Numbered from the stretch's first letter, positions 45,742-58,110 are shown. The stretch is DNA of 64,000 nucleotides from Pararhizobium polonicum (GCF_001687365.1 NZ_LGLV01000004.1:372001-436000); one strand, 5' to 3'. A program made the numbers and translations. The notes: generated from the sequence alone by a model not told the origin.

Positions 45742-47334
45742 TTAAAGATCGGCCGGCGGTGGCGGCTCAACGGAGGCCTTGCGCTTCATGTTGCGCCGGA
45801 TCATGCCGAGATCGGCCCCGCCGATCAGGAAGGCAACGGCGAAATAGACGATCATGGAGACGCCGATCAGAAGCCCCAGCGCGCCCAATTTGGTCAGCAG
45901 CGGCGAGCCCGAGGCAAGCGAGGCGGCAAAGACGCCACGCAGATAATAGAGAACGCCGCCCATGATCGCCGCTGCCACGACGAGAAGAGCCGCGCGGCGG
46001 GCAAGCGCCCAATCCCAGGCAAGATGGCCGCGGCGCAGCAGCGTGACAAACAGCAGGACCGTGCTGATCCAGCCGGCCGTGGCTTCGGCAACCGCGATCC
46101 CCGGTGCACCGAAATGGGGAAACAGCGTGATCGCGAGGGCACAATTGACGGTGACGGCGATGGCCGAAAAGCGCATCGGCATCTTGGTATCCTCACGGGC
46201 ATAGAAACCCGGCTGCAGCGCCTTGATCAGCACGAAGGCCGGCAGGCCGATGCCGTAGATGGCAAGAATCGATGCGACGACGGCGGTGTTCTGCGCATGG
46301 AAAGCGCCGCGCTCGTACAGCACGCGGATGATCTCATCGGACAGGATCCAGAGCGCGAAGGCGGCCGGGATCGTCAGGAACAGCACGAACTCGATCGACC
46401 GGTTCTGCAGGTTTCCGGCCTCGCGCAGATTGCCGCCCTTCAGCGCGCGCGACAATTCCGGCAACAGCACGACGCCGACGGCGATACCGACGACACCCAG
46501 CGGCAGCTGGTAGATACGATCGGCATATTGCAGGGCGGAGATGGCCCCCTCCTGCGCCGAGGCGATCGCCTGGCCGATCAGCTGGTTGATCTGGGTGATG
46601 CCACCGGTGATGGCGGCGGGCACGGCAAGGATCAGCAGGCGCTTGACGTTGGGCGTGAAGCGGGGAAACTTGAGGCCGATGCTCATGCCTGCATGAATGA
46701 CGCCGAAATAGACGACCGCAAGCTGCAGGATACCGGCGACCAGAACACCCCAGGAAAGATACCACGCCGTGGTGAGCGGATCGGCCCCGGTATAAAGCGC
46801 ATAGAACAGAGCGCCGATCATCACGACGTTGAGGAAGATCGGCGCGACGGCGGCGGCGAAGAAATGGTGCAGCGAATTGAGCATGCCACTCATCATCGCC
46901 GTCAGCGACATGCACATGAGATAGGGAAACATCACCATTGCCATGCGCACGGTGAGGCTCGATTTCTCGACATCATCGGCGAAACCGGGCGCTATGACGA
47001 AGCGCACCAGCAGCGGCATCGAGAGTTCCATCACGATGGTGATCAGCAGCAGCACGGTGAACAGCACGCCGAAGACTTCTTCGGAGAAACGCTTGGCGCC
47101 ATCGGTGCCGTTGGCCTCGATCTCCTTGGAAAACAGCGGCACGAAGGCGGCATTGAAGGCGCCTTCGGCAAACAGACGGCGGAAGAGATTGGGAAAGCGG
47201 AAGGCCGCGTAGAAGACATCGGCCATCGGACCGGTGCCGAGTGCCGCCGCCATCAGCGTTTCGCGGGCAAAGCCGAAGATGCGGCTGCCGAGCGTGGCGC
47301 CGCCCACGGTCATGAACTTCCGGACGAGACTCAT
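45742..47334 (-). CDS. murJ: Lipid II flippase MurJ
   Basis: 530 residues with 12-14 hydrophobic helices, MOP (MVF) superfamily. The N-terminal [29 protein letters not shown] and [24 protein letters not shown] are the MurJ signature; FAEGAF is conserved in family members. It flips lipid II to the periplasmic side during murein synthesis. Its ATG overlaps the glnD stop as ATGA, so the two genes are translationally coupled, the usual glnD-murJ order in alphaproteobacteria. Confidence 0.96.
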   Translation of the reverse strand: MSLVRKFMTVGGATLGSRIFGFARETLMAAALGTGPMADVFYAAFRFPNLFRRLFAEGAFNAAFVPLFSKEIEANGTDGAKRFSEEVFGVLFTVLLLITIVMELSMPLLVRFVIAPGFADDVEKSSLTVRMAMVMFPYLMCMSLTAMMSGMLNSLHHFFAAAVAPIFLNVVMIGALFYALYTGADPLTTAWYLSWGVLVAGILQLAVVYFGVIHAGMSIGLKFPRFTPNVKRLLILAVPAAITGGITQINQLIGQAIASAQEGAISALQYADRIYQLPLGVVGIAVGVVLLPELSRALKGGNLREAGNLQNRSIEFVLFLTIPAAFALWILSDEIIRVLYERGAFHAQNTAVVASILAIYGIGLPAFVLIKALQPGFYAREDTKMPMRFSAIAVTVNCALAITLFPHFGAPGIAVAEATAGWISTVLLFVTLLRRGHLAWDWALARRAALLVVAAAIMGGVLYYLRGVFAASLASGSPLLTKLGALGLLIGVSMIVYFAVAFLIGGADLGMIRRNMKRKASVEPPPPADL

Positions 47335-50177
47335 GATTCTGCCTTGGCCCTTTTTGCGCCCGTGACCGAGCGCGTATGCTGCGGCGCGATCATGCCCGAG
47401 GGCATGCGGTCGCGCATTTCGTCCGCCTCGTCCGACATCACCGCCTTCAGCCGCGCCACGATATTGCCGTGCCGCCCCTCATTGGTGATCTTCTGGCCGA
47501 CGAGATCGGTGACATAGAACGTGTCGATGACCTTCTCGCCGAAGGTGGTGATATGCGCCGAGGCGATGTCGAGCGAGAGATCGGAGAGCACGGCGGTGAC
47601 TTCCGAAAGGAGGCCGGTGCGGTCGAGGCACTCGACCTCGATGACGGTAAACTTGTTGGACAGGCTGTTGCTGATGGTGACGGCCGGCGGCACCGTGAAG
47701 GCCTTGTTGCGCTTGCGATGCTTGGTGCGGCTGGCAATCACCTCCGGCAGGCGCTTGGTGCCCGACAGCACATCCTCGATCATCCGGCCAATGCTGGCCG
47801 CACGGCGCATCTCGTCGTCGTCGACCGGGAATTCGCGGGTAATAAGGATCGTATCGAGCGCCCGGCCATCGGAGGTGGTGAAAATCTGCGCGTCGACGAT
47901 GTTGGCGCCGGCAGCGGCGCAGGCGCCAGCGATCACGGCCAGGAGGCGCGGATGGTCGGGCGACAGCACGGTGATTTCGGTGATGGCGTGGAACTGATGG
48001 GTGCGCACCATCGTCGCCAGCGCCCGGCCGGCCTTGTCGGCCTCGCGGATGAACACGGCATGGCGCAGCTGATCTTCCAGCGGCACGGAGAGAAGATAGG
48101 GCTGATAGTGCAGCTTGGTGTAAGTCTTGCGGTCCTTCTGGCTCCAGTCGGGCAGCGCGTCGAAGAGCACGGCGGCGGCGTGGGCGGCGCGTTCCTTGCG
48201 CGGCAGGTCGGAAAAGCCGCCGGACAGGAGCAGCTCGGTCTCGTAATAGAGCGTGCGCAGCAGCTGGCCCTTCCAGCCGTTCCACACGCCGGGACCGACG
48301 GCGCGGATATCGGCGATGGTCAGGATCAGCAGCATTTTCAGGCGGTCGAGCGACTGCACCTTTTCAGCGAAATCGATGATCGTCTTACGGTCGTTGAGAT
48401 CGCGCGTCTGCGCGACCATCGACATGGTCAGATGTTCCTCGATCAGCCATGCCACCGTTTCCGTCTGCTTCGGTGTCATGCCGAAACGCGGGCAGAGTTT
48501 GCGCGCAACCTTGGCACCGGCGGTCGAATGATCTTCCGGGCGGCCCTTGGCGACATCGTGGAGGAGCACAGCCACGAACAGCGCGGTGCGATCCTCGACC
48601 CCCGGCATCAGCTTGACGGCGAGCGGATGCAGCTCCTCGTCGCGGCCCTGATCGATCCTCGACAGGACATCGACGGCGCGCAGCAGATGCTCGTCCACCG
48701 TATAGTGGTGATACATGTTGAACTGCATCAGCGAGACGATCTTGCCGAATTCCGGAATGAAGCGGCCGAGCACGCCGGCCTCGTTCATGCGCCGCAGAAT
48801 CAGCTCCGGGTCGCGGCGCGACGTCAGCATCGACATGAAAAGACGATTGGCTTCCTCGTCGTCGCGCACGGGCTGCGTGATCAGGGCGAGAGAACGGGTC
48901 ACCTGCTTGAGGGCAGCAGGGTGGAATTCCAGCCCGTTGATATCGGCGACATGGAAGATGCGGATCAGGTTGATCGGATCGCGCTTGAAAACATCCGGGC
49001 TTGCCAGCGCGATGCGCCCGCCGTCGTCGACGAATTCCAGCGTTCCGGCAATCTTGCGGATGCGATGGGTGAAGCGGCTGAGCGCTGCGGTAAACCCCGG
49101 CAGCTGCTTGGCCTGCTGGTCCTCGAGCGCTGCGCAGAAGATGCGGGTGAGATCGCCGACATTCTTGGCGACCAGGAAATAGTGCTTCATGAAGCGCTCG
49201 ACCGCCGTCATGCCCGGATGGTCGTGATAGCCGAGGCTTTCGGCGATCTCGCGCTGAATGTCGAAAGACAGCCGCTCCTCCGCCTTGCCGGTGAGGAAAT
49301 GCATGTGGCAGCGCACCGCCCAAAGAAAATCGTCGGCCTTCTGGAAGAGGTGATATTCCTGCCGCGACAGGACCCCAAGCTTGATCAGATCGGCCGAATC
49401 CTTGACCCGGTAGAAATATTTGGCGATCCAGAACAGCGTGTGGATGTCGCGCAGGCCGCCCTTGCCTTCCTTGACGTTCGGCTCGACCAGATAGCGCGTA
49501 TCGCCGGCCTTGCGGTGGCGCTCGTCGCGCTCGGCCAGCTTGGCGGCAATGAAGTCCGGACCGGTGTTCTTGACGATTTCGCTGTCGAAGCGGGTCTCGA
49601 GTTCCTCCGCCAGCTCCTTCGAGCCGCAGATATAGCGCGTTTCGAGAATTGCCGTACGGATCGTCATGTCGCCGCGCGACAGCCGGATGCACTCGTCGAT
49701 CGTGCGCGTGGCATGGCCGACCTTGAAGCCGAGATCCCACAGGATATAGAGCATGAACTCGATGGCCGGCTCGGCCCAGACAGCCTTTTTGACCGGCAGC
49801 AGGAAGAGCAGGTCGATATCCGAGCCCGGCGCCAGCGTGCCGCGGCCATAGCCGCCGACGGCGGTGACGGCGATGCGGGTCCAGGGCTGCGCATTGGCGG
49901 CGTTGAAGATCTCGTTCAGAACAAAATCATGCAGAACCGTGATCAGCTGGTCCTGCAGCCAGGAAATCCGCTCGGCACATTTCAGGCCGCTGCCGTCCCG
50001 CGCCAACAGTTCGCGCGCCTTTTCGCGGCCGTCGAGATTGGCCTGCTTGAACGCCGCCAACAGCGCCTGGCGCATCAGATCGCGGTGTTCCGCATGGGCC
50101 GAAGCGATGAAGCTGCACCGGGCTCTGAGCGCTGCGACATCCAGGATGTCGGGAAATGACGTTTCGTGTTTGGTCAT
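47331..50177 (-). CDS. glnD: [Protein-PII] uridylyltransferase/uridylyl-removing enzyme
   Basis: Senses glutamine and uridylylates or deuridylylates PII. 948 residues. The nucleotidyltransferase motif is [11 protein letters not shown] (about 116) after [10 protein letters not shown]; the HD domain has [14 protein letters not shown] (about 535); two ACT domains occupy the C-terminal 220 residues ([39 protein letters not shown]). The ATG at 50177 (MTKHETS) is preferred over a start 18 residues upstream (50231). Coupled to murJ by ATGA. The GYF-RDD protein gene is upstream, in the place where mutS would normally be. Confidence 0.97.
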   Translation of the reverse strand: MTKHETSFPDILDVAALRARCSFIASAHAEHRDLMRQALLAAFKQANLDGREKARELLARDGSGLKCAERISWLQDQLITVLHDFVLNEIFNAANAQPWTRIAVTAVGGYGRGTLAPGSDIDLLFLLPVKKAVWAEPAIEFMLYILWDLGFKVGHATRTIDECIRLSRGDMTIRTAILETRYICGSKELAEELETRFDSEIVKNTGPDFIAAKLAERDERHRKAGDTRYLVEPNVKEGKGGLRDIHTLFWIAKYFYRVKDSADLIKLGVLSRQEYHLFQKADDFLWAVRCHMHFLTGKAEERLSFDIQREIAESLGYHDHPGMTAVERFMKHYFLVAKNVGDLTRIFCAALEDQQAKQLPGFTAALSRFTHRIRKIAGTLEFVDDGGRIALASPDVFKRDPINLIRIFHVADINGLEFHPAALKQVTRSLALITQPVRDDEEANRLFMSMLTSRRDPELILRRMNEAGVLGRFIPEFGKIVSLMQFNMYHHYTVDEHLLRAVDVLSRIDQGRDEELHPLAVKLMPGVEDRTALFVAVLLHDVAKGRPEDHSTAGAKVARKLCPRFGMTPKQTETVAWLIEEHLTMSMVAQTRDLNDRKTIIDFAEKVQSLDRLKMLLILTIADIRAVGPGVWNGWKGQLLRTLYYETELLLSGGFSDLPRKERAAHAAAVLFDALPDWSQKDRKTYTKLHYQPYLLSVPLEDQLRHAVFIREADKAGRALATMVRTHQFHAITEITVLSPDHPRLLAVIAGACAAAGANIVDAQIFTTSDGRALDTILITREFPVDDDEMRRAASIGRMIEDVLSGTKRLPEVIASRTKHRKRNKAFTVPPAVTISNSLSNKFTVIEVECLDRTGLLSEVTAVLSDLSLDIASAHITTFGEKVIDTFYVTDLVGQKITNEGRHGNIVARLKAVMSDEADEMRDRMPSGMIAPQHTRSVTGAKRAKAES

Positions 50178-50459
50178 CAAAGGCCGACCGTCTTCCTGTC
50201 CGGCGGGCTCTGCGAGCCGCTGCTTGTGCATGCGCTATAAACCTTTTGCCCGAGAATGGACAAGACTTTAGCGGTCAGAAATTGCCAAGTTGTTGCTGCG
50301 CACAAAGCAGGGCCAGCACTCGACGTAATGTCCTATCCCCGGATCGGCGCGTTTCAAAACCTCAGCATTCCGGGCATGGGCCATCAAAACCACATCCGAC
50401 GACGCTCACTGAGGATTGTTTCGTTCTCAACACCACCGAGGTTTGCCGGAGGACGTAAA

Positions 50460-51692
50460 CTACACGCAGCGGCCATCGCCGCAGGGCAGATCTGTCGGGA
50501 GATTGATATCCTTGATCGTCAAGAACAGCGATTGTGCCGCCGCTTTGCCCTCGATGAACTGATCCGCCGGCTGGCCCCTGACGAAAACGAAAAGACGCCA
50601 GGCACTTCTCCCGACGACAGTCACCGTAATCTCGACATTCGTATCTGCCGCTGTCTTGTGAACCGCGGTGGCCCGTACCGATTTGATGCCGGCAACCTCG
50701 ACAGGTTTCCATTCCGAAGTGACACGCAAATCTTCGGAGATCACCTCTTGAAGCGCTTCTCCGTACGTGAACGGATCAATGTTATCCTGATCCAAGGGCT
50801 CGTAGCCCAACACCATTTCGGCCAACAGGTGGCTCGAAGAGAAATGAAAGGTACTGCCGAACTCGGCTTTCAACTCCTTGAAAGTCCACGTCTTCGAAAC
50901 GACGGTGCGCCCGCCCGTAGCCGGATTGGTCCACTCCCGCGTGATCTTGACATCGTCCGCTGCCGACTTGTCTATCGCCTCGAGATGCCATGCGGAGAAC
51001 AATATGGCAGCGAAGGCAAGAGCGGCCACCGAGCAGCGCGCCAGCGAACCCCTGCTCGTCACCTGCGCGACACCCTGATCATATCCAGCTGATCCCGTCT
51101 TTGAGATGTGCCGATGCTGGTTGATCATGGTGATGAGATTTATCAAGGGTAGCCCGATTCCGAGGCCGAATATCCAGACCTTGAATTCGCGCTTCAGCAA
51201 AAAAGGCAACGTATTGGGTCCAGATAGACGCCGGACCTTTATGCCGACGATAGCCTTTCCGATCGTGGTTCCCGTTATGCGCATGATTGCCGCTGCGGCG
51301 AGGCCCGCGAACGGGAGGAATATGATGTCCAGCAATACGCCAGGCAAATTGAAAAATCCGACCAGGAATGACGGCATGTAGAGGTCGGCAAGCACTGCCG
51401 CGGCACCTCCCAGGACCAGCGTGAAAATGTAGACATCGAGCAATCTGGCCCAGAGCCGTTCCCACGGGCCAGCCAGTGGCAGATCACGTCCTATAGGGGC
51501 GATGTCCGTCAGCATTTCTGGAAAGGATAGCTCCAGCTCGGAGGTTTTGGCTGCCTTTTCCCACGCAGTCATCCCGGCATGCCAGACCAATGTGTCCGGC
51601 TTGACCGCGCCCGATTTTGCCAACTCGAGAAGCGCATCCGCAGAAACCGGTCCGGCCTGTTCCGTCCCCAGTTTATAGTACCAGATCGTCAT
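50460..51692 (-). CDS. GYF_2 plus RDD-domain membrane protein
   Basis: 410 residues from the ATG at 51692. The N-terminal about 50 residues form a GYF_2 (DUF4339) domain (IWYYKLGTEQAGPVSADALLEL, VWHAGMTAWEKA). An RDD membrane domain follows (WERLWARLLDVYIF, ITGTTIGKAIVGIKVRRLSG). After about residue 235 there is another hydrophobic helix and a soluble C-terminal part (about 170 residues) with no recognised family. It lies between mutS and glnD, which are adjacent in related genomes (recalled), so it may be an insertion. The codon choices and base mix look more AT-rich than those of the neighbours. Function unknown. Confidence 0.8.
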   Translation of the reverse strand: MTIWYYKLGTEQAGPVSADALLELAKSGAVKPDTLVWHAGMTAWEKAAKTSELELSFPEMLTDIAPIGRDLPLAGPWERLWARLLDVYIFTLVLGGAAAVLADLYMPSFLVGFFNLPGVLLDIIFLPFAGLAAAAIMRITGTTIGKAIVGIKVRRLSGPNTLPFLLKREFKVWIFGLGIGLPLINLITMINQHRHISKTGSAGYDQGVAQVTSRGSLARCSVAALAFAAILFSAWHLEAIDKSAADDVKITREWTNPATGGRTVVSKTWTFKELKAEFGSTFHFSSSHLLAEMVLGYEPLDQDNIDPFTYGEALQEVISEDLRVTSEWKPVEVAGIKSVRATAVHKTAADTNVEITVTVVGRSAWRLFVFVRGQPADQFIEGKAAAQSLFLTIKDINLPTDLPCGDGRCV

Positions 51693-51836
51693 TCGCATCC
51701 CCTGATCCCGAAACATAACCTACGGGGGCAGGGGTCGAAATTTCAACCATAAATTTTGACAAAAACGAACGAACGACATTGTTTTTGAAGACAAATAGAT
51801 GTCTTCATCGGCCGGAGACCTGCGGCTAAGGCTCTA

Positions 51837-54578
51837 TCAATTCCCCAGCTGTTTCTTCAGCGCATAAAGCGCATCCATGGCCTCGCGCGGGGTCATATCG
51901 TCCGGATTGAGGCCTTTCAAAGCCTCTTCTACCTGCGACGGACCGGCCTTGGTCCGCTCGTCACGGCGGATCGCCACCTGAAACAGCGGCAGGTCGTCGA
52001 TCAGCTGGCTGGCCGGGTTTTTGCGGTCCGCATCCTCGAGTTTCGCCAGCACATCCTTGGCGCGAGAAACGACGGAGGCCGGCAGGCCGGCCAGCCGCGC
52101 GACCTGAATGCCATAGGAACGATCGGCCGCGCCGGGTCCGACCTCATGGAGGAAAATGACGTCTCCGTCCCATTCCTTGACCCGCATGGTGGCGTTGGAC
52201 AGCCGCCCCAGCTTTTCGGAAAGCACCGTCAGTTCATGGAAATGCGTGGCGAACAATCCGCGGCAGCGGTTGGCCTCGTGCAGATGCTCGACCGATGCCC
52301 AGGCGATCGACAGACCGTCGAAGGTGGCCGTGCCGCGGCCGATCTCGTCCAGAATGACCAATGAGCGGTCGGTGGCCTGATTGAGGATTGCCGCCGTCTC
52401 GACCATCTCGACCATGAAGGTTGAGCGGCCGCGCGCCAGATCGTCCGATGCGCCGACGCGGGAAAACAGCCGGTCGACAATGCCGATATGGGCGGACGCG
52501 GCTGGCACGAACGAGCCCATCTGCGCCATGATGGCGATCAGCGCGTTCTGGCGCAGGAAGGTCGATTTACCGCCCATGTTGGGACCGGTCAAAAGCCAGA
52601 TCGCCCCGTCGCCCTCGCCGTCATGCGGCGACAGATCGCAGGCATTGGCAACGAAGGCCGCTCCCGACTGGCGGCGCAGCGCCTGTTCGACCACCGGATG
52701 GCGGCCACCGTCGATGGCAAACATTTTCGACTGGTCGACCAGCGGGCGGCAATAGGCCTGCTCCTCGGCAAGCGTTGCCAGCCCGGCCGAGACATCCACC
52801 ACGGCCAGCGCCAGCGCGGCCGCCTTGATGGCTTCCGCTTCCGCCACCACCGCTGCCGACAGCCTGTCGAAGGCCTCAAGCTCGATGGTCAGCGCCCGGT
52901 CGGCCGCATTGGCGATCTTGGTTTCGAGATCGGACAGTTCCGTCGTGGTGAAACGCATCGCATTCGCCATCGTCTGGCGATGGATATAGCGGGCCTTGGC
53001 CTCCGGACTGTCGGTCATCGGCCCCGCATTGCCCTGCGTCACCTCGATGAAATAGCCAAGCACATTGTTGTACTTGATCTTCAGCGACTTGATGCCGGTT
53101 TCCTCGGCATAGTCGAGCTGCAGGCCGGCGATCACCCGGCGGGACTGGTCGCGCAGCGCCCGCATCTCGTCAAGCTCGGGGCTTGCCCCATCGCGCAGGA
53201 AGCCGCCGTCTCGCTTGAGCAACGGCAGTTCGTCGCCGAGAATGGTGGAAAGTTGCTCGACCATGTCGTTTGGCAATGCGCTGACCGACTGCAGCGCCAG
53301 GCGCAACTCTTCGGAAAGATCGCCCCGGCCGAGCAAGCCGGCAACCTCGACCGCAGACTGGCATCCGGCAAGGATCGCGCCCAGATCACGCGGGCCGCCA
53401 CGTCCCAGCGACAGGCGAGACAGGGCACGCGGCATGTCCGGCACGTGCTTCAGCGCCGAGCGCAGGTCACTGCAAAACGACGGCTGGTCGGCAAGCGCGG
53501 AGATCGAATCGAGCCGCGCATTGATCCGCTCGGGATCGGTCAACGGCGACATCAGCCGTTCGGCCAGCAACCGGGCACCGCCACCGGTCACCGTCCGGTC
53601 CAGCGCCTTCAAAAGCGTGCCGTTGCGGTCACCCGACTGTGTCTTGACCAGTTCGAGATTGGTGCGGGTGGCGGGGTCGATGAACAGCGTCGAGGCCGCA
53701 CTTTCCCGCTCCGGGGCCCCCAGCGGCGGCCGTTCGGCGAACTGGGTCTTTTCGACATAGGAAATCGCGGCCGATGCGGCGGCAAGCTCGGCGCGGGAAA
53801 AACTGCCGAAGCCGTCGAGTGTCTTGACCCCGTAATAGCGGGTGACGCGGTTTTCCGCCGTGGCGCTGTCGAACAGCACGGCCGGCTGCGGAACGGCGAC
53901 GCGGCCGAGGATATCGATCACCGGCCGCATGTCCGGGTCGTGGAAGACCGTATCGGCAAGGATCAGCTCGCGCGGCTCGATGCGCAGGATATCGGCGAGC
54001 AGCCGGGTCTCGGTGGTTTCGGCCAGCCGGAAGACGCCGGTGGAGATATCGATCCAGGCAAGGGCGATGGCCGGCTCGGCACCGCCGCGAATCCTGGCCA
54101 AGGCCATCAGATAATTCGATTCGGATGGCGAGAGCAGCTTGTCCTCGGTGATCGTGCCTGGCGTGACGAGGCGCACGACGTCGCGCTTGACGACCGATTT
54201 TCCGCCGCGCTTCTTGGCTTCCGCCGGATCCTCGACCTGCTCGCAGACGGCGACGCGGAAGCCCATTCCGATCAGCTTCTGCAGGTAATCATCGGCGGCA
54301 TGAACCGGCACGCCGCACATCGGGATTTCCTGGCCGAGATGCTGGCCGCGCTTGGTCAGCGTGATGCCGAGCGCCCGCGACGCCTCGACGGCATCCTGGA
54401 AGAACAGCTCGTAGAAATCGCCCATCCGGTAGAACAGCAGCGAATCGGGATTGTTCGCCTTGATCTCGATGAATTGTTCCATCATCGGCGTGGCTGTGGC
54501 GCGGCTTTCCTCCGTCGCCAGTTGAGCGGCGGTGAGAACCTCGGGATTGCGGGTGATCGGCTCGGCTACAAAAGTCAT
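51837..54578 (-). CDS. mutS: DNA mismatch repair protein MutS
   Basis: Recognises mismatches and starts methyl-directed or strand-specific repair. 913 residues. The N-terminal mismatch-reading motif is [12 protein letters not shown], the core and clamp regions lie in the middle, and the ATPase has [13 protein letters not shown] (about 663-671), followed by STFMVEM and [16 protein letters not shown] and the FATHFHEL signature. The C-terminal end has the dimer helix. The ATG at 54578 is set by the family start and divergence from tme. No disrupted motif was seen. Confidence 0.98.
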   Translation of the reverse strand: MTFVAEPITRNPEVLTAAQLATEESRATATPMMEQFIEIKANNPDSLLFYRMGDFYELFFQDAVEASRALGITLTKRGQHLGQEIPMCGVPVHAADDYLQKLIGMGFRVAVCEQVEDPAEAKKRGGKSVVKRDVVRLVTPGTITEDKLLSPSESNYLMALARIRGGAEPAIALAWIDISTGVFRLAETTETRLLADILRIEPRELILADTVFHDPDMRPVIDILGRVAVPQPAVLFDSATAENRVTRYYGVKTLDGFGSFSRAELAAASAAISYVEKTQFAERPPLGAPERESAASTLFIDPATRTNLELVKTQSGDRNGTLLKALDRTVTGGGARLLAERLMSPLTDPERINARLDSISALADQPSFCSDLRSALKHVPDMPRALSRLSLGRGGPRDLGAILAGCQSAVEVAGLLGRGDLSEELRLALQSVSALPNDMVEQLSTILGDELPLLKRDGGFLRDGASPELDEMRALRDQSRRVIAGLQLDYAEETGIKSLKIKYNNVLGYFIEVTQGNAGPMTDSPEAKARYIHRQTMANAMRFTTTELSDLETKIANAADRALTIELEAFDRLSAAVVAEAEAIKAAALALAVVDVSAGLATLAEEQAYCRPLVDQSKMFAIDGGRHPVVEQALRRQSGAAFVANACDLSPHDGEGDGAIWLLTGPNMGGKSTFLRQNALIAIMAQMGSFVPAASAHIGIVDRLFSRVGASDDLARGRSTFMVEMVETAAILNQATDRSLVILDEIGRGTATFDGLSIAWASVEHLHEANRCRGLFATHFHELTVLSEKLGRLSNATMRVKEWDGDVIFLHEVGPGAADRSYGIQVARLAGLPASVVSRAKDVLAKLEDADRKNPASQLIDDLPLFQVAIRRDERTKAGPSQVEEALKGLNPDDMTPREAMDALYALKKQLGN

Positions 54579-54680
54579 GCTGGTTCCAAAAAAGTGGTGC
54601 CACACTATCCATGCGCGTTTATAGAAGACAACAACAAAGCGGCCCTGGAGAGCCGTCGCCCACAAAAGGTTGGAGGACCC

Positions 54681-56966
54681 ATGCCCGCAAATGACAAACC
54701 CGGCCGCAGCTCGACCAGCGTCACGGATCAGGAAGCGCTCGATTTTCACTCGCAGGGCCGGCCCGGAAAGCTGGAGATCTCGCCCACCAAGCCGATGGCA
54801 ACGCAGCGCGACCTGTCGCTTGCCTATTCGCCCGGCGTCGCCGTTCCGGTCAAGGCGATCGCCGCCGACCCTTCCAAGGCTTACGACTACACCACGCGCG
54901 GCAACATGGTGGCCGTCATCTCCAACGGCACAGCCATCCTTGGCCTTGGCAATCTCGGAGCGCTGGCCTCCAAGCCGGTGATGGAAGGCAAGTCGGTGCT
55001 GTTCAAGCGTTTTGCCGATGTCGATTCGATCGATCTGGAAGTCGACACGGAGAATGTCGAAGAGTTCATCAACTGCGTGCGTTTCCTCGGGCCGTCCTTC
55101 GGCGGCATCAATCTGGAGGATATCAAGGCGCCGGAATGTTTCATTATCGAGCAGCGGCTGCGCGAGATCATGGATATCCCGGTCTTCCATGACGATCAGC
55201 ATGGCACGGCGATCATCGCCGCCGCCGGCCTGATCAACGCGCTGACGCTGACGGGCCGCGATTTCAAGACCACCAAGCTTGTCTGCAATGGTGCAGGGGC
55301 CGCGGCGATTGCCTGTATCGAGCTGATCAAGTCGATGGGCTTCAACCCGGCCAACATCATCCTGTGCGATACCAAGGGCGTCATCTACCAGGGCCGCACC
55401 GAGGGCATGAACCAGTGGAAATCGGCGCATGCGGTCAAGACCGACCGGCGCACGCTGACGGAAGCCATGGACGGCGCCGACGTGGTGTTCGGCCTTTCCC
55501 AGAAAGGCGCGCTGTCGGAAGAGATGATCCGTTCGATGGCCGACAGGCCGATCATCTTCGCGATGGCCAATCCCGATCCGGAAATCACGCCGGAAGAAGT
55601 CGCCCGCATCCGCGACGACGCGATCATGGCGACCGGACGGTCCGACTATCCCAACCAGGTCAACAATGTTCTGGGCTTCCCCTACATCTTCCGCGGCGCG
55701 CTCGACGTGCACGCCTCGACGATCAACGAGGCGATGAAGATTGCCGCCGCACAGGCGCTGGCGAGCCTTGCCAAGGAAGACGTCCCGGATGACGTGGCCG
55801 CCGCCTACCAGGGCAACCGCCCGCGTTTCGGCCCGCAATACATCATCCCCGTGCCCTTCGATCCGCGCCTGATCTCGGCCATCCCGGTCGCCGTCGCCAA
55901 GGCAGCGATGGAGAGCGGCGTCGCCCGCAAGCAGATTCCGAATCTGGCCGCCTATGGCCGGCAGCTGTCAGCTCGCCGCGACCCGATCGCCTCGACGCTG
56001 CAGCGCATTTATGAGCGCGTGCGCCGCCAGCCGAAGCGGATCGTCTTTGCCGAAGGCGAAGAGGTGCAGATGATGCGCTCGGCGCTCGCCTATGCCAACC
56101 AGGAACTCGGCACCGCGCTGCTTCTTGGCCGCGAGGACCGGATGCGCGAGACGGCGGAACGCGAAGGCATCGATCTCGACCGGCCCGGCATCCAGCTCGT
56201 CAATGCCCGCATTTCCAAGCGCACCGGCGCCTATACGGATTATCTCTACGCACGGCTGCAGCGGCAGGGCTATCTGTTCCGCGATGCGCAGCGCCTGATC
56301 AACAACGACCGCAATCACTTCGCCGCCTGCATGGTGGCGATGGGGGATGCGGACGGCATGGTGACCGGCATCACCCGCAACTATTCCACCGCGCTCGATG
56401 ACGTCCGCCGCTGCATCGATCCGAAGCCTGGACATCGGGTGATCGGCGTGTCGCTGGCGCTCTGCCGCGGCCGCACCGTACTGGTTGCCGATACGGCGGT
56501 TCATGACATGCCGTCGGCCGAAGAGCTGGCGGATATCGCCGAAGAGGCCGCGGATCTCGCCCGCCGGCTCGGCTACGTGCCGCGGGTGGCGCTTCTGGCC
56601 TATTCCACCTTCGGCCATCCGTCCGGCGAACGCTCGGAGCGGGTGCGCGAAGCGGTCAACATTCTCGACAAGCGCCGCGTCGATTTCGAGTATGACGGCG
56701 AAATGGCGGCCGATGTGGCGCTGAATGCCAAGGTGATGGAACAGTACCCATTCTGCCGCCTGTCGGGCACGGCCAACGTACTGGTCATGCCGGCGTTCCA
56801 TTCGGCATCGATCTCGACGAAGATGCTTCAGGAGCTCGGCGGATCGACCGTGATCGGCCCGTTGCTCGTCGGCCTCGACAAGTCGGTCCAGATCGTCTCG
56901 ATGACAGCCAAGGATTCCGATATCGTCAACATGGCAGCACTTGCGGCGCATAACGCCAACAGTTGA
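54681..56966 (+). CDS. tme: NADP-dependent malic enzyme with C-terminal PTA-like domain
   Basis: Oxidatively decarboxylates malate to pyruvate. 761 residues, matching the long Tme/Dme type with a phosphotransacetylase-like C-terminal domain (about 430-761; [40 protein letters not shown]). The malic domain has [28 protein letters not shown] and the NAD(P)-binding [17 protein letters not shown] lies just before the ATG. Position next to mutS and olsB, and the lack of an NAD-specific marker, suggest Tme (NADP) over Dme (inference). Divergent from mutS by 102 nt. Confidence 0.92.
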   Translation: MPANDKPGRSSTSVTDQEALDFHSQGRPGKLEISPTKPMATQRDLSLAYSPGVAVPVKAIAADPSKAYDYTTRGNMVAVISNGTAILGLGNLGALASKPVMEGKSVLFKRFADVDSIDLEVDTENVEEFINCVRFLGPSFGGINLEDIKAPECFIIEQRLREIMDIPVFHDDQHGTAIIAAAGLINALTLTGRDFKTTKLVCNGAGAAAIACIELIKSMGFNPANIILCDTKGVIYQGRTEGMNQWKSAHAVKTDRRTLTEAMDGADVVFGLSQKGALSEEMIRSMADRPIIFAMANPDPEITPEEVARIRDDAIMATGRSDYPNQVNNVLGFPYIFRGALDVHASTINEAMKIAAAQALASLAKEDVPDDVAAAYQGNRPRFGPQYIIPVPFDPRLISAIPVAVAKAAMESGVARKQIPNLAAYGRQLSARRDPIASTLQRIYERVRRQPKRIVFAEGEEVQMMRSALAYANQELGTALLLGREDRMRETAEREGIDLDRPGIQLVNARISKRTGAYTDYLYARLQRQGYLFRDAQRLINNDRNHFAACMVAMGDADGMVTGITRNYSTALDDVRRCIDPKPGHRVIGVSLALCRGRTVLVADTAVHDMPSAEELADIAEEAADLARRLGYVPRVALLAYSTFGHPSGERSERVREAVNILDKRRVDFEYDGEMAADVALNAKVMEQYPFCRLSGTANVLVMPAFHSASISTKMLQELGGSTVIGPLLVGLDKSVQIVSMTAKDSDIVNMAALAAHNANS

Positions 56967-56991
56967 CCGACGGCAATACGGAAACGAAAAG

Positions 56992-57024
56992 AGCCCGCCC
57001 GGAAGCCCCGGAGCGGGCTTTTTC
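56992..57024 (+). terminator. Strong Rho-independent terminator after tme
   Basis: AGCCCGC (56992-56998) pairs with GCGGGCT (57013-57019), continued by an inner CCGG/CCGG stem with one bulged A. A run of five T follows. It begins 26 nt after the tme stop. Confidence 0.9.
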
Positions 57025-57173
57025 ATGCGAAATATCGAGCTTGATCAAAAAGATGCGAGTGAATACTTCTTACGCAGTATCGAAGATATGATCGAAAAAC
57101 ATCCATTCACAAGCAAACTGTATTCAATAATGCTGCATCGCGTCAAGTTGTTTCGCAGACGCGAACATTCCAT

Positions 57174-57200
57174 CGGCCGTTTCAGCTTGCGAAACGGCCG
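57174..57200 (-). terminator. Hairpin at the 3' end of olsB
   Basis: CGGCCGTTTC (57174-57183) and GAAACGGCCG (57191-57200) are perfect 10-bp arms around a 7-nt loop that includes the olsB stop codon. No T-run follows on the minus strand, so it is a terminator or mRNA-end hairpin of modest certainty. Confidence 0.55.
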
Positions 57201-58060
57201 GCATCCGCGCCGTAATAGTTCAGGTAGCGGCCGGAGATGTTGGTGATCGGCAAAACGATCAGCACGTCCGTGGTCCGGAAAGCGTGATCGACGACGGCGC
57301 CCTTGCCCACCATCGCACCGAGACGCATGTAGCCCTTGATCAACGGCGGCAGGGCCGCAAGCGCCTTGCGCATGTTGATGGCTTCCACCGGCATCAGGTC
57401 CATGGTGCGGAACAGTTCCGGGCGGGCCGATACGTCCCATTCGTCGCGCACCACCATGTTGTGATGCAGGAAGGACAGCGCCAGCGCATGCTCTTCCGGA
57501 ATAACGCCCGGAAACGAGCCGCAGCCGAACATCGCATCGACGCCGTATTTCAGCGCATAGGCCCAGTTGCCCTGCCACAGAAGCTCGACGGTGCGCTTGG
57601 TGCGGTATTCCGGCAGGACGCAGGAACGGCCGAGTTCCATGAATTTCTTGTCCGGATGGCGCTCCAGCAGCGAGCCCACCGAAAACTCGGAGGCCGAATA
57701 GAAGCCGCCGGTCTGCGCGGCAACATCCTGCCGCAGCAGGCGATAGGTTCCGACGATCTGGTCTTCCGGATCGCCGTCGATCGACGTATCGAGCACCAAG
57801 AGATGATCGCAGACGAGATCCCACGCATCGGCATCGCGCTTGCGGCGATCGGCATCCTGCGGGATTTGTGCCTTCATCTCCTCGACGAAGACCTTATAGC
57901 GGACGGCCTGCGCCGCATCGATCTCCGACGCATTGCGGGCAAGGCGGGTTTCCAGATTGCCGATACGGCCGAGCACGTCATGCGCGGGGGCATTGACGCC
58001 CCGGACACGGGCCTGCGGCTGATCAGCCACGACTACCAGATCCAAAGGTTCGATTGTCAT
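57182..58060 (-). CDS. olsB: L-ornithine N-alpha-acyltransferase
   Basis: Makes lyso-ornithine lipid by transferring a 3-hydroxyacyl chain from ACP to ornithine. 292 residues of the OlsB family (GNAT-like fold): QAVRYKVFVEEMKA, DAWDLVCDHLLVLD, VGTYRLLRQDVAAQTGGFYSASEF, FMELGRSCVLPEYR and LFGCGSF-type MFGCGSFPG. Its location next to tme is as in Sinorhizobium (recalled). OlsA, for the second acyl step, is at 40.4 kb. A PHO-box candidate precedes it, in line with the known phosphate-starvation control of ornithine lipid synthesis. Confidence 0.9.
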   Translation of the reverse strand: MTIEPLDLVVVADQPQARVRGVNAPAHDVLGRIGNLETRLARNASEIDAAQAVRYKVFVEEMKAQIPQDADRRKRDADAWDLVCDHLLVLDTSIDGDPEDQIVGTYRLLRQDVAAQTGGFYSASEFSVGSLLERHPDKKFMELGRSCVLPEYRTKRTVELLWQGNWAYALKYGVDAMFGCGSFPGVIPEEHALALSFLHHNMVVRDEWDVSARPELFRTMDLMPVEAINMRKALAALPPLIKGYMRLGAMVGKGAVVDHAFRTTDVLIVLPITNISGRYLNYYGADAGRFAS

Positions 58061-58110
58061 CGCGCGTCATCCTCGTCGCTTTGATCCTATCCGGCTTAAA
58101 CCATGTTTCT

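Noticed and set aside
52488-54680. Long plus-strand open frame running into tme
   Set aside because: It is the antisense shadow of mutS, in GC-rich DNA with few stops. The real tme start is the ATG at 54681 with GGAGG before it.
57025-57246. 73-codon plus-strand frame after tme starting MRNIELDQKDASEYF
   Set aside because: It starts in the T-run of a strong terminator with no ribosome site, and its 3' part overlaps the olsB coding end. It looks like 3' DNA of olsB.
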